64,000 nucleotides of DNA, taken from Dama dama. Taxonomy: Eukaryota; Chordata; Mammalia; Artiodactyla; Cervidae. The stretch spans positions 3,686,501-3,750,500 of the forward strand of contig NC_083688.1 in assembly GCF_033118175.1 (NCBI RefSeq), read 5' to 3'. The first letter of the stretch is position 1, and each line of letters opens with the position of its first letter. Shown here piece after piece: positions 33,650 through 45,728 of the stretch. Below the pieces are notes generated by a model. That model did not search any database, had not been told where the DNA came from, and saw only the letters and a program-made list of their open reading frames with translations. The position numbers and the translations under genes are program-made.

Positions 33650-34136
33650 AAAGCAGAGACATTACTCTGTCAACAAAGGTCTGTCTAGTCAAGGCTATGG
33701 TTTTTCCAGTGGTCATGTATGGATATGAGAGTTGGCCTATAAAGAAAGCTGAGTGCCGAAGAATTGATGCTTTTGAACTGTGGTGTTGGAGAAGACTCTT
33801 GAGAGTCCCTTGGACTGCAAGGAGATCCAACCAGTCCACCCTAAAGGAGATCAGTCCTGGGTATTCATTGGAAGGATTGATGTTGAAGCTGAAGCTCCAA
33901 TACTTTGGCCACCTGGTGCAAAGAGCTGACTCATTTGAAAAGACCCTGATGCTGGGAAAGAGTGAGGGCAGGAGGAGAAGGGTATGACAGAGGATGAGAT
34001 GGTTGGATGGCAGCACTGACTCAATGGACATGAGTTTGAGTGAACTCCGGGAGTTGGTGATGGACAGGGAGGCCTGGCGTGCTGTAGTCCATGGGGTCGC
34101 AAAGAGTCGGACACGACTGAGTGACTGAACTGACTG
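33650..34136 (+). mobile_element. BovB 3' fragment
   Basis: Exact 10-bp target duplication AAACTACTGA (33640-33649, 34137-34146). The open frame crossing 33520-33987 consists, from 33640 on, of the BovB ORF2 C-terminus (VFPVVMYGYESWPIKKAECR, then LLRVPWTARRSNQ). It is a 5'-truncated dead copy with a (CTGAA)-type tail. Confidence 0.96.
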
Positions 34137-34146
34137 AAACTACTGA

Positions 34147-35229
34147 TGTTTCCAGATTTACCTGTTAGGGCAGCATAGGACACCACATCCTGAGTAATCT
34201 AGCACTATCATGTTATTCTGATTACCTTCTTTTTGCACTTTGAAGAAACCGAGAGTCAACTAACCAAAGAGAAAACATCCGTGTGAACCTAGGAACCTAT
34301 TAAGCTGCAAATGTTGCATCTTCATATGGACATTTGCCTCTTTGGGAGTTCTCACAAACTCCTGGATGCTACAAAAAAGTTTATCTTCAGTTAAGCACTG
34401 ATTAAAAAAAAAAAAAAATCACCAGAGATGGTAACTGTCAGGGAATATGTGTATGTGCTTCTTCTGAACCTAGACTGTGACCACCTTTTAAAACTACATC
34501 AGAAAACTGGTAGGGAGAGAAGCTTAGAATTCTCTTATCATTCTAAGGAGAGTATACCCTGAATCTCAACTATGAGTTACCTTAGATGGGCTGGTGTGCT
34601 GGAGATACCAGTAACAGGAGACTGGAGGGCCGCTAAGGAGGAGCTCGAATAGTCTGACCATTGCAAGGGGAGGAGGAGAGCCCAGGGACGCTGAGCAGGC
34701 GGGGAGTCCGGGAGTCCGGCCCACTTCCTCTGGCTGCCAATAGCCTTCCTGCCTGCCTCATCTCCCATGTACTCTGTAATCATTCAGCACCCCATCCTTT
34801 TTTCTTTTGAAGGTTCTCAGCAAGAATAACATTATATATTAAAGCAAAAAGCTCGTTTGGAAGATCCTCCGTACTAAGCAAGTAGGCATGGAAACGATCT
34901 TTCCAAATACTAGGCTAACTCAGTGTCTCCACTCGGCTTCCTCACTGTGAGGTAGTGGACGACACGCTGCTTACATGGTTCCTGCCAATCCTAAATGTCT
35001 GGTGTGAATGAATGAGGACGGGTGGCAATATGTCCTCATGTGGGCCTGAATTTCACAGCTTAAAAACATCAGTAGAAGCAAAATGCAATGTTCATTCTGT
35101 GCCTGGGTGATGTTTTTTTATTCCATCCACAAAATCATCACAGTTCTTACTGCCTGCCTCACAGGGATGATATAAAAATGAGCTCAGGTGCTACAATACA
35201 CCTTAAAGGCATCCCGTTAAATGTTATCT
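34147..35229. other. Unique intergenic sequence
   Basis: No gene or clear repeat; a poly(A) run at about 34404-34418. Confidence 0.35.
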
Positions 35230-35241
35230 CAGTGCTAAACC

Positions 35242-35515
35242 GGAGGAGGCAATGGCTCCCCACTCCAGTCCTCTTGCCTAGAAAATCCCATGGACAGAGG
35301 AGCCTGGTAGGCTGCAGTCCTTGGGGTCGCTAAGGGTCGGGCATGACTGAGCAGCTTCACTTTCACTTTTCACTTTCATGCATTGGAGAAGGAAATAGCA
35401 ACCCACTCCAGTGTTCTTGCCTGGAGAATCCCGGGGACGGGGGATCCTGGTGGGCTGCCGTCTATGGGGTCGCACAGAGTCGGACATGACTGACGCGACT
35501 TAGCAGCAGCAGCAG
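35242..35515 (+). mobile_element. BOV-A2 SINE
   Basis: Two BovA monomers joined by a TTCACTTTCACTTTTCACTT-like linker, with an (AGC)n tail. Exact 12-bp target duplication CAGTGCTAAACC (35230-35241, 35516-35527). Confidence 0.96.
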
Positions 35516-35619
35516 CAGTGCTAAACCTTAACATCCAGCAGCCGCCACTTCCTCCTATTTTCTAATCTAAAAGTTCTACCACGATCACCTCCCTGGACCT
35601 ATGAGATTTCGCCTTTACT

Positions 35620-36090
35620 TCTGTTAAATGACACTTTTACCTGGATCACAGTTATTAATGTGTGCTGTGAAAAAATAGAAAATATGAGGAATAAAATAAA
35701 AGTCTCTTACAGTCCCTCTTCCAAGGAACAACTTTGGTACAGTTATCCTCTTGGATCATTTCCTTTTAGTCTTCATCTATCTTTGCAGATTTAAGTCAAG
35801 ATCAGGCTCAATAAACAACTTTTATGTCCTACATTAACGTTACCTCATAAACATTTCCCCGTGCCATCTTTAAAACTTCCCTATAAAGGCAACTCTTTTT
35901 CATGGTGTGTTCTAATCCCCCCAACCACATCATCATTGCTGGACGTCTCGGGTGTTTCTGATGTTTTCCTGCTATGAGTGAGGCTGGGATGAATTTCTGC
36001 AGTTTTTTGGGTGTTCCTAATTATTTCCTTGGGAAATACTCGTAGGTATGACTAGTGTGTACTAAAACAGTTTCCAGCAAATACCCAATA
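35620..36090 (-). mobile_element. Possible ancient L1 fragment
   Basis: AT-rich; contains 'aaacatttccccgtgccatc' and 'aggctgggatgaatttctgc', typical of an old LINE 3' segment. Tentative. Confidence 0.35.
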
Positions 36091-36937
36091 CTGCAAAAAG
36101 AGTCAAGAGAATCCAATTGTTGGATTTGATGCTACAAATGGCCCACTCAAGGCTTTCAGGAAGGGCCTATGAATAGAAAAGCAAAGGATTCCAGTGTAAA
36201 GATACAAAGAAAAGAATAGCCCTTCAGGTTGCTCTTAAACAAGGGTTAAGATATTGTTATATGGTACCTCTTAACCAGAGAGCTATTAAATGAAAATCAG
36301 ACATTAGTGTGAAAAAGTATATTTCTATTCAAGGGAAAGAATCTGGCCACCCACATCTTGCTTGTAATTCAACAGGCTCTCTACAAAGCATGTATTGCCT
36401 ACAGACACCAGCTGACAGACAGAAAGAGCTTTGGAAGTATGACCTTCGTGTGTCCTCCATCTGAGAGCTTCCTTGGGAAGCTCAGCTCTCGTCTAACCAG
36501 TTGCCAAGGATACCCTGAAAAGCTGCAGAAGCGAGACTCAAGTAGTCCAAGTAGCCTTCACTGGTTAAACACTTTATCTTTTTATTTTGACAGATTGATT
36601 CATATTTTTCTAACACAAAACAGGGAAAATACAGAAAGCTATCTGGGCTACATTCTTCGTATGCCTTCAGTCACATGTAACTATTTATCATGCAAGAATC
36701 TATCTTTAAAAGAGACTTTCCATCAATAAGCATCACAATGGTGATGTTAGTGACAACAGTAATTAGAGCAGCAAACCCTTTATTGCACTCACTTCCATGA
36801 AAATGGTGAGTACATGGATCACTCATAACTGGTTCAGACAAGCAAGCAAGATCAAGGCAAGTCAAACTAATGATTTTACCTGGAAAAAAAAAATGTGGTT
36901 TATTAACAACAAATGTTCCTTAGGTGACTCCATGGGT
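36091..36937. other. Unique intergenic sequence
   Basis: Includes an open + frame at 36358-36729 that I do not recognise; nothing around it suggests an exon. Confidence 0.35.
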
Positions 36938-37100
36938 CAAGCACTTGGCTGGGGGCTTTATAGACATTTTCATCAGTCCCCACAACTACCCTCCTGGGGA
37001 GGGGCTATCAGTCCCATTTTGCAGATGAGGAAACTGAGGCCCACAGAGGTGAAGGGACAGATTGCACACCAGGGTTGGAACATGGGATCAAGTCCTGAGC
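36938..37100 (-). mobile_element. MIR, antisense
   Basis: Has 'ttttgcagatgaggaaactg' followed by 'aggcccacagagg', characteristic of reverse-complement MIR. Confidence 0.85.
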
Positions 37101-37248
37101 TTTCTCTCTTCTTTTCCATTGCCTTTACTTCCTCAGCAAATCCAGTAGGTTGACAATAACTCTTAGCCCAAAGCTGGGAGGTGGCAGAGAATCAGAAGGG
37201 GTGCTCTAAGGGGAAACAGCTGACCCAGGTAAATGATTAATGGGAACA

Positions 37249-37440
37249 GGGACTTCTCTGGTGGTCCAGCAGTTAAGACTTCACCTTCCAGTGCAGAGGG
37301 TAAGGGTTTGATCCCACAAGCTGTGGAGCAGCCAAAAAACCAAAACATAAAACAGATGCAATATTGCAACAAATTCAATAAAGACTTCAAAAATGGTCCA
37401 CATCAAAAAAAAAAAAATCTTAAAAAAAAAAAAAAGAAAT
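37249..37440 (+). mobile_element. tRNA-derived SINE with long A-rich tail
   Basis: Head 'gacttctctggtggtccag', a short body, the 'aatggtccacatc' segment and a tail of long A runs ending near 37440. Confidence 0.85.
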
Positions 37441-38188
37441 AAACGGGAGAGAGAAGTGAACACCAAACCTCAGACCCTTTAGCCAGTTCCTTCTAGATTG
37501 TGGTGGGAGGGGGTCGCTTCCACCACAAACAGTGAGAAACAACTGCTTGCAGCTTTTATACTCAAGGATGCCTCTTGAGAGGCTCTGTTCAACTGTCTTC
37601 CAAAAAAGAACAGTTACCCGGTCTCCAAGGAAAAGAGTCCAATTTTACTTTTTCCCCCAAGGAATTTCCTAAGCCCTTGTCCACACACAGAAAGCGCCAG
37701 AGCCTTTATATTGGGGACTGTATTTGGGCCAAATCCTGCAAGAGGAGATTAAAAACAAACGAACAAAACATTTCCACTAGAAAATGTGAGAAGTGGCCCT
37801 TCTTTTGAAGGTAGGCACTCAAAACGACAGGAAATCTGTAGAGGGGCCAGAACCATGACAGGTGGTGAAGACAAGTAGGAGAGACAGCCACACTCGTCTT
37901 AGGAAAAATGACTCCAAAGAAAGTCAGTTTATGCTGTGGGCCTGGTGGGTGAAACTGAGATGGCACCACTGAAATCAGAGACTCCTGTGACTTGCAAACT
38001 AAGGAGTTTTTCCTCCAACATTTTCCTATTTATTCAGTGCTACTGACTCTTGAGCACCGAAGAAAGGAGCCTAGGAATATTGGACTGGAAATCAGGATTC
38101 TGGATTCTAGAACCAGCTGTGCCAGCAGTGAGCTGGAGCTTATCCTTACCTTTTTATATAAGAAGGAAGGACTGTAGACTAGCTTAGG
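37441..38188. other. Unique intergenic sequence
   Basis: Nothing recognised. Confidence 0.35.
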
Positions 38189-38198
38189 GCCCTTCCAA

Positions 38199-38418
38199 GT
38201 TTTGTCTTTGCTGCCTTGGGTCCTTGCTGTGGCACACAGGCTTCTCTTGTTGTAGAACACGGGCTCGTGAACGCACAGGCTTGGTAGTTGCATCTCAGGC
38301 TTATTGGCCCCGAAGCATGTGGGATCTTAGTTCCTCAACCCGGGATTGAACCCACACCCATGTCCCCTGCCCTGGAAGGTGGACTCTCAAACCACTGGAT
38401 GACCAGGGAAGTCCCAGA
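38199..38418 (-). mobile_element. CHR-type SINE, antisense
   Basis: Exact 10-bp target duplication GCCCTTCCAA (38189-38198, 38419-38428). Confidence 0.94.
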
Positions 38419-38466
38419 GCCCTTCCAAATTCAAATTCAATGTAATTTATCCAATTGGGCAAACAT

Positions 38467-38871
38467 CTAGACAGAAAGCTGAGCGCTGAAGAATTGATGC
38501 TTTTGAACTGTGGTGTTGGAGAAGACTCTTGAGAGTCCCTTGGACTGCAAGGAGACCCAACCAGTCCATCCTAAAGGAAATCAGTCCTGAATATTCATTG
38601 GAAGGGCTGATGTTGAAGCTGAGACTCCAATTCTTTGGCCACCTGATGTGAAGAACTGAGTCATTTGAAAAGACCCTGATGCTGGGAAAGACTGAAAGCA
38701 GGAGGAGAAGGGGATGACAGAGGAGGAGATGGTTGGATGGCATCACTGACTCAATGGACATGAGTTTTGAGTAAGCTCCGGGAATTGGTGATGGACAGGG
38801 AGGCCTGGCGTGCTGCAGTCCATGGGGTTGCAAAGAGCTGGACACGACTGAGCGACTGAACTGAACTGAAA
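38467..38871 (+). mobile_element. BovB 3' fragment
   Basis: Target duplication TGGGCAAACAT / TGGGCAGACAT (38456-38466, 38872-38882), one mismatch. (CTGAA)-type tail; the ORF2 remnant is broken. Confidence 0.94.
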
Positions 38872-38879
38872 TGGGCAGA

Positions 38880-39150
38880 CATGTATTCCACATGCACGCT
38901 GTGCCAGGCACTGTCCTTGCTTTAAGATGTAAAGACTCAATCCCAGCCCTAGAGAAACTCAAAGTCTGGCAGGAGAGTGTAAACAAATAATCCAAGTAGT
39001 CTGTGAACTGGATGCAGCAAAAAGTAGCCCAGGGAAGGCAGCATCAGTTCTGAAATAGGGGCCTAGGGAGGTTTGTAAAGTTAATGACATCTAAGCTGGG
39101 TTTCAAAGGATTATGAGGCAGTTATCGATGGGGGAAGAAGGGGAGATGTC
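38880..39150 (-). mobile_element. L2 fragment
   Basis: Reverse-complement L2 ('gctgtgccaggcactgtcc', then 'gagagtgtaaacaaat'). The BovB above inserted at its edge. Confidence 0.7.
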
Positions 39151-39662
39151 TGGTAATCGGCTCCTGGATCCTTTCTAACCTGGAGTAATGCAGAGGTCAG
39201 ATTTCTGTAAGCTCATGGAGCAAAGGAGCTGGGCTGTTGGCTGGCTCATAGGGGAGCATGGTGCACAGCCTCGGGAGAGTCCAAAGGTGATTCTGCTGGG
39301 AGATGCCCTCAACTCAGGGATCCAAGTAGGTGTCCTCTAGGGCAGGGCTATTCCAATGTCCTTCCTCAGAGCCTTGGGGTTCAGAGGTGGGGCTGACAAG
39401 AGGAAGGCTGAGCGAGCAGGGTCTCAAGCCCAGCCTTCCCCTTTCCAGGGGGTCACCTGGAAAGATCTCACTTTCAGGGGCTCTGTTGCTTAGACGCTTT
39501 TGGAAACCAGTGCTCTCAGGTCTGTGTGGTCATCAGTCCACAGTGACCTCCTTGCAGAAAGCCTTGAATGTGAAATCCATCGCCACAGGGTGTATCTCTC
39601 CTCCTGTCTCTGGCGGCTTCTTCTTAGTTGTCTTGGTGAATTCCCAAGATTCCCCCTTTCCT
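39151..39662. other. Unique intergenic sequence
   Basis: Nothing recognised. Confidence 0.35.
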
Positions 39663-39918
39663 TTTAAGATTAAAATATATATCTATTTGCCTGCGGCCGG
39701 GTCTCAGCACGCACGCAGGATCTTCACTGCACCCTGCAGGGCCTTTTGTTGTGCCACACGGACTCTGCAGTTGTGGCTCGTGGGCTCCGGAGTGCTTGGG
39801 CCTCATTAGTTGTGGCTCACAAGCTTAGCTGCTCTGTGGTATGTGGGCTCTTTTTCCCCCCAACCAGGGAAGGAATCCGCATCCCCTGCATTGCAAGGGG
39901 ACCACCAGGTCAGTCCCT
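39663..39918 (-). mobile_element. CHR-type SINE, antisense
   Basis: Full-size body in reverse complement, from the A/T-rich tail near 39665 to 'ggaccaccagg' near 39908. Confidence 0.88.
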
Positions 39919-40179
39919 CATTTCCTCCTTTTCTGAGAGACGGCTAAATGGTGGAAGTCCTCAGGCCTTGGCTTCACGCTTGTACTTCCTTTGGGAGCAG
40001 AGGCTTGCCTCCCCACAAGGAAGTCTTATGGAACTCCACAGACTTCAGTCTACTGTGGGCCAAGGACCCTCCACTCATCCAGGTTCCAGACCTGCCAGTC
40101 CCACTGCCCTTCTCAAGGTCACCATTCTCATGCCTCAGATTAAATATGGCCAAGACGTGAGTTACCATTGTCCCAGCCC

Positions 40180-41000
40180 CAGACCTGGTTCAACTGTCTC
40201 CCCACCACTCTTAATCTCAGTAAATGGCCCCACTTTGAACCCACCCACCACTAAAGCATATGTTTGGGAACCCCTCTTGATGACTCCTTTCTCACTCCCA
40301 ACATCCAATTAACCAACAATTCTTGCTCATTCCATTTTTTCTATAGATCTCTCAAGTGCACCCCCCCCCCTCCCCATTCCCACCATCAGCATCTTAGTGC
40401 GGGCCACCATTGACTTTCATTTGGACCACTTTAGAAACCCAGATCATTGGCCCACTTCCCATCTGGACTCATTCTGTTCAGTTCCCCCACACAGCTGCTG
40501 GGAGATTTCAAGAATACAATCTGATCCTAAGAATCCCCTGCTTAAAACCTTTTAATGCCTTCCTTCCAGTCGCAAATCCTTCGTGTGACTTAAAAGGCTA
40601 CGAATAATTGGGCATTGCTCCAGGCTCAGCTCATGAAATCCTGCCTTTTCTGTCTCTGCTCCAACACGTGGCACTTTTCCTAGGTCCGAGAACAAAGCCT
40701 GTTCTCTCTCCCTCCCACCTCCCGTGTGCTGTTCTGCAGCCGGAACTCAGCTGTAGCCCCTCTGCCCCACAATCCCTTACGTGACCTTTGCATCTCAGCT
40801 TAAAGCCCTTTATGCAGCGAACTCCGCAGTGTCCACACAGAGCGCTCAGAATCTCTCTTTTGCGGTACATCACACACTTCACTTACAATCGTTTGTTTAT
40901 GGTCTGTCTTCCAAAGAGTCGTGTTTCATTCAAGGCTCTACAGCTTGTGATCAGCATGGTGCCTGGCACAATAGATGCTCAACGTATATTTTTAAAAAGT
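40180..41000 (+). mobile_element. L2 LINE 3' region
   Basis: Long forward L2: 'ctcactcccaacatccaatt', 'ctgcttaaaaccttttaatg' and the terminus 'tggtgcctggcacaatagat'. Coding capacity is lost. Confidence 0.75.
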
Positions 41001-41007
41001 ATTTCAT

Positions 41008-41372
41008 TGGGATGTCCCTGGTGGACCAGTGGTTAAGAATCCACCTGCCAGTGCTGGGGACACGGGTTCAACCCCGTCTGGGAAGATCCCCCAGGCTGAG
41101 GGGCAACTGAGTCTGCGCGCCACAGCTACTGGCGCCCACGTGCCCTGGAGCCTGCGTGCCACAACCAGACGAAGCCGCCGGTAAGAGAAGCCGCCGCAAG
41201 GAGAAGCCGGTGGAAGGAGAAGCCGCCGGAAAAAGAAGCCGCCGCGAGGAGAAGCCGCCGCAAGGAGAAGCCGGCGCACCGCAACTAGAGAGGAGCCCCC
41301 ACTCGTAGCAGCTAGAGAAAGCCCACATGGCAGCAAAAGCCCAGCACAGCCCCAAATAAACAAACAAATATA
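41008..41372 (+). mobile_element. CHR-type SINE with internal tandem expansion
   Basis: Head 'gtccctggtggaccagtgg' and tail of AAAC units near 41360. Six 16-bp units (41185-41280) like GAGAAGCCGCCGCAAG replace the one or two normally present. Confidence 0.92.
41185..41280 (+). repeat. 16-bp tandem array, six units
   Basis: Units start at 41185, 41201, 41217, 41233, 41249 and 41265, each beginning GAGAAGCC or AAGAAGCC. It produces a spurious arginine/leucine-rich minus-strand frame. Confidence 0.92.
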
Positions 41373-41697
41373 CTTAAATTCTTTTCTTTAAACACTTTGT
41401 ACATCCCCTCTTTTCTTCAGTGGAAGTCCCATCCGCTCTCCTGTTCCCTCTGCCTGAGCTTGTGGTCTGTCTTCCATCATCAGGCCCTCTGACCTACTTG
41501 CAGACCTGGCTTCACAGGATCCCTCACACCTGTGTGAGATGACTGCAGCCTAGAAACCAACTTCATTTTCTACCGAGTCATGCCTACTATGTCAGAATTC
41601 ACCCACTATTGTTATTTCTACCAAAAAAAAATCATCATCCAAACTCAAGAGTTCTGTGTCTGGCGCCCAGCATCCAGGTTAACAGAGGGTCGCGGCG

Positions 41698-41721
41698 GGG
41701 GGGGGGGGGGGGGGGGGGGGG
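41698..41721. repeat. Poly(G) run, 24 bp
   Basis: An uninterrupted run of G. Length is probably unreliable in assembly and may be polymorphic. Confidence 0.9.
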
Positions 41722-41765
41722 AGAATAAAGTAGATGTATTATTTAAAACAGTTCTCTGGTTTCAA

Positions 41766-41804
41766 TACACACACACACACACACACACACATACACATAC
41801 ACAC
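41766..41804. repeat. (CA)n microsatellite
   Basis: About 13 CA units followed by interrupted CATACACATACACA. Confidence 0.92.
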
Positions 41805-43629
41805 TATGTGGGATGTGCTGGTTACATGGCGATTCAGCCGAGTTGGGATTTATAGCCTTTAACTCAGAAGGTCGGTGGTCAGGGGTGGGGATCAGTAGGC
41901 AGAGCAAACCCCTTAGAGGTAGAAGGTTGGTAAAGTTTCAGGCACAGAGGAAAGGGAAACCTTGCTTTCCGAAGCCCAAACGCTTCCCCCCTCTGCAGTG
42001 CAGTCTCGAGCTGGCACAGGCAGTGTGACCAGGAGCCAAGCGGCAATGACAGCGGCTGATTGGCTCAGCAAAGCCTGGTTCAAAGCAATTAAAAGGAGAG
42101 AGTGTCATCTCCTGAAGAGGTTACAAGCAGAAGGCCTGGGATGCTTTTTCCTTTCTTAGTTGATCTGGGCTGTCAACGACTTCATTAGCAACCTGATCAG
42201 GTTCTAATTAGCACCCTCATTAAGTGCCTTCAAATCAGAACCTGGGGAGCTAGAAGGGAAGGTGAGAGCCAGTTGGACAGGACCTCTTGCAAGAAATGAA
42301 CATGGGTTTCTGGACCTGAGTCAGTGGCATAGACTTCCCTCTTAAAGTGGATTCCCATATGGGGGAGTCCTCTGAACATTTTATTTCTGAAGTCAGCAGT
42401 TCAACCCTTTATTGAAAAAGCCTAGGCAGTAAAGCAAGAGGAACTACTTGCTTAAGAACAACATGGAAAAATAATTGGGAAATGTTTCACAGGCAAGCAT
42501 AAAGGGAAAAAGCAAAATTAATGCGTTTGGCTCAGGGGTTCTGCTCATATGTTCTCTAAGATGGCTTTCCTTGACCTTAGGAAACCCTGGGACTCTAGGC
42601 AACCAAGAACAATCTTGGAAAGACCTTTAAAACCTAAGATTCATGGAAATCCAGCATCATTCCTTGCAACACCACAATGAGGCAGGCATGGATCCTAACA
42701 CACACTCCACTTTAAAAGTACTTAACTTTTGAGATGTTTGTTGTGAGGTGGTAGCAGTTGTTTCTCAGCTGTTTGTTCCTTTCAGCTGCCAGTACCAAGA
42801 GTCCTTCCGATCATGATCAGCCTAACAGACTGTGGGATGGCAGCCAGGTCAGAGCCTTACAACAGTCCAACATAAGGCTTGGGAATTTTATTCTTCAAAA
42901 CCACAAGTATCAAATTTCAGCTGTTAAAAAGATTTTTATTTTTTTTAAGTCAAGCCCAGAGGAGAGGAAAGATCTTTCTTTTCTAACCTCTCTTCTTCAA
43001 AATAATTTCTCCTCCTTTTCCTGTCTTTATAGCAATCAAAAAAGGGCATCACATAAGAAATTCCTCAGTGTGACTCCTCATTTAAGCAAGAATTTTTCAC
43101 ACATATGTAATGAAAGGGTTTCCCTGGTTGGCCAATGCAAGGTCTTAGGACCCAGATGTTATGAAGCCACTGTCTCCAGAATTTCCTAAGCCCAGAAAGG
43201 AGATGGCAAGTAGGTTCAATCCATTCAGCTACAGTGGGTTGAACCAAAGATAGTGTGAGAATGAATAGAACTGAGTTTCTTCCGACAGCTCTTCCGAACT
43301 CAGGGGAATGTGTGTATGGTGTGTGTATCTGTGGAAAGGGTTATGGGCTAGAGGAGGAAGGGATATGAATTCATTCTAAGACTCTCACTGGTTTGTGTTA
43401 TGAACAAATCAAGGTCACTACTAAAATATATCTTCTTTAGTCATGACCTCACTGCACTCCCCTACATTTCACATGGTGATGACAGAAACTGAAGTTAACT
43501 AAAGACCTTAAAGTCATGACATCAGAGTGACCTAAACCAGTAGCCCTTCTGGGGCAGGGGGTTGGTTGGGTGTTTACTGAAACAGGAGGAAAGAGGTGGG
43601 GCACAACCTTAAGAAGAACGATATGGCCG

Positions 43630-44018
43630 CGACACAACAAAAAACAGTTGGAGCCAATAGGTCCAAGATGGCGGAAGATTCGACTTCCGGGAGACCTTCA
43701 GCCTCATTATACACTTATTGTAATATATTAGCATGCTAAGTGACACACCCACCCACACAGTGACAGTTCTGGGGCCAACCATAAAAGGTCAAAATGTGGG
43801 CGGTGACCCAATTCCTGGAAATCTCCGCCCCTCTCCCAAAATAATTGGAATAACCTTCCCACTCATTAGCCTATGAGATTACCCAGCCCATAAAAACTAT
43901 TCGGGGCTCTCTCACCCTCTGAGATGGCCCACATTCTGTATGTGAAGTGTGTTTCTCTCTAAATAAACGTACTTCTTACTATCACTTTGTCTCTAAATTC
44001 TTTCACGATGAAGCAAGA
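43630..44018 (+). mobile_element. Endogenous retroviral LTR, ERV1-like (solo)
   Basis: Has a YY1-type CAAGATGGCGG at 43664-43674, CATAAAAACTATT-type promoter sequence near 43890, a poly(A) signal AATAAA at 43962-43967 and a TTTGTCTCTAAATTC-type U5. No viral coding region follows; MIR sequence starts directly after it. Edges are approximate. Confidence 0.75.
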
Positions 44019-44029
44019 ACCTTAAATTT

Positions 44030-44150
44030 ACTGGGATCATGAAGGACACAGGCTTTAGGGTCAGAACGTCCGGAGTGTGGCCTCAGGAAGGGGTTTTGTC
44101 TGAGCCTCGTTTCTTTCTCTATAGAATAGGGTAAGACTCTCTCCTTACAG
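44030..44150 (+). mobile_element. MIR fragment
   Basis: 'caggctttagggtcagaac', then 'gagcctcgtttctttctcta', a forward MIR core. Confidence 0.65.
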
Positions 44151-44202
44151 AAATTTTCTGGATACTGAACGAGAAAACCCTTCTGGTGCTGAGCACAGGG
44201 CT

Positions 44203-44404
44203 GTTGTTCAGTCGAGAAGTTGTGTCCGACTGTCTTGTGAACCCATGAACTGTAGCCTCACCAGACTTCTCTGTCCCTGGGATTTCCCAGGCAATAATAC
44301 TGAAGTGGGTTATCATTTTCTCCCCCAGGGGATCCTGACTCAGGGACCAAACCCAAGTCTCCTGCATTACAGGCAGATTCTTTACCACTGAGCCATCAGG
44401 GGAG
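44203..44404 (-). mobile_element. Bov-tA SINE, antisense
   Basis: GTTGTTCAGTCG tail, body and head in reverse complement; several small indels. Confidence 0.9.
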
Positions 44405-45330
44405 CATGGGGTAATTACTAAGAAGTGTTCGAGAGGTCTCCTCCTCCTCTCTCTCCTCACCTTTTCCAGTGGGATGACTCCTCTCCCAGTCTCCTTTTCC
44501 TCTTCTCCTCCTAGAAGCACACTTCTTAATTCTAACCTTTGACGTCAGAAAGTATGTTTTCATTGATTTAGCTGTAGGTCAACTGAATCCAAAACACAGG
44601 CCCTCAGTAGAATCCTTTGCATATAATTTTCATGGATTTTATGCTTTCCTAGAAGTCTTGTAATTCATATGTAAACAATTGAGGTTTGAGATACTTATCA
44701 AAACAGTCTAAAAATCAAGCCCTGAGAACAATGGCTCATTGTCCTCATTATTCCAGGACTTTCTCAGAATCCCTTTACCCGTCTCTTGTCATAGAACTTC
44801 AAATGGCAGTTACCCTTCCCTCCGCCTCCACTTGCCTGCTTTGCATTATCAACCTTGACAAAAGCACCCATAACAGACAGGCAGGTGACCTTACTCAAGG
44901 GCAAAAATTGAAAATAAAATTGCTAACACAATTCACAAGCTTTGACAGACTGACTTTTGGAGCAGCCCAAATGGGAAATGCTCTGATTATTCATGCAAAT
45001 GACAGTTCTGCCCATCCTCCTTGAAAATTACATCACTTAAAAACTACATGCAGCCCACTTCAATGGCTATTCACTGCACTTGCAGGCCACTTTCCAGCAG
45101 GGTAGAGGAGACTGGAGAGAAAGAACATGGAAAAAGAAGGGAAGAGGAAGTGGGGAAGGGACAGATCCTAAATAACCAGACAAAGAGGCAGGAGGAAGAA
45201 GACGAACCAGAAAAGCAAACAGAGGACAAAGGTTGAGAAAAGCAGATAAAGCAAGGACAGTGTGATTTTGATGCCCTGTAGGGCCCTGTGGGGCTCCTGG
45301 GCACAAAGCCTTTCTGCGTCCCCCACTTCT
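44405..45330. other. Unique intergenic sequence
   Basis: Nothing recognised. Confidence 0.35.
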
Positions 45331-45640
45331 TTGATTATAGGAAATAGCCTTCATTCGGCCTCCATGACCTTCCCTGACTTCCCAGGGGCAGATTCCAACA
45401 GTTGCTAATCAAAGGAGGAGCAGCCTTGAAACCACCCAAGGCAAGATTAAAGAGATCAGAGACCTATTCCCTGGGGAATAGGGGGCATAGTTCTTGAGAC
45501 TCTTGTCTGCTGTGCTCCCCCTTTGCCTGGCAAAGAAAGCAAGCCACTCTTTCTTTCTACTCCATAACTTTGCCTCTGTACTTCTGTTTGGCATCAGAGC
45601 ACAGAAAGCCAAGGGTTTGGCATCAATTTCAAGGAAACCA
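45331..45640 (+). mobile_element. Retroviral LTR fragment
   Basis: Opens with 'ggcagattccaacagttgct', shared with the LTR at 46245, and ends near 'tttggcatcagagcac' and 'gtttggcatca'. It resembles a ruminant ERV LTR; family unresolved, no viral frame. Confidence 0.6.
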
Positions 45641-45728
45641 AGTAAGTGGGGGAAGTTAAGAAGGAGTTTTCAGCAATGTTTACTCCTGAAACCAAGCAGG
45701 ACCCTGTGGGGCCCTTCCAGGTTCAAAA

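Larger units (their letters stand above)
41373..43620. other. Mostly unique intergenic sequence
   Basis: No coding exon. Holds the poly(G) and CA repeats listed separately and a repeat-free stretch (41990-42240) with homeobox-type TAATTAG. Confidence 0.35.

Noticed and set aside
33520..33987. 155-codon frame as a candidate gene
   Set aside because: From 33640 on it is the C-terminus of BovB ORF2, bounded by a target duplication; the first 40 codons are unrelated flank.
41004..41363. Minus-strand frame with leucine/arginine repeats
   Set aside because: Produced by the 16-bp tandem array inside a SINE.
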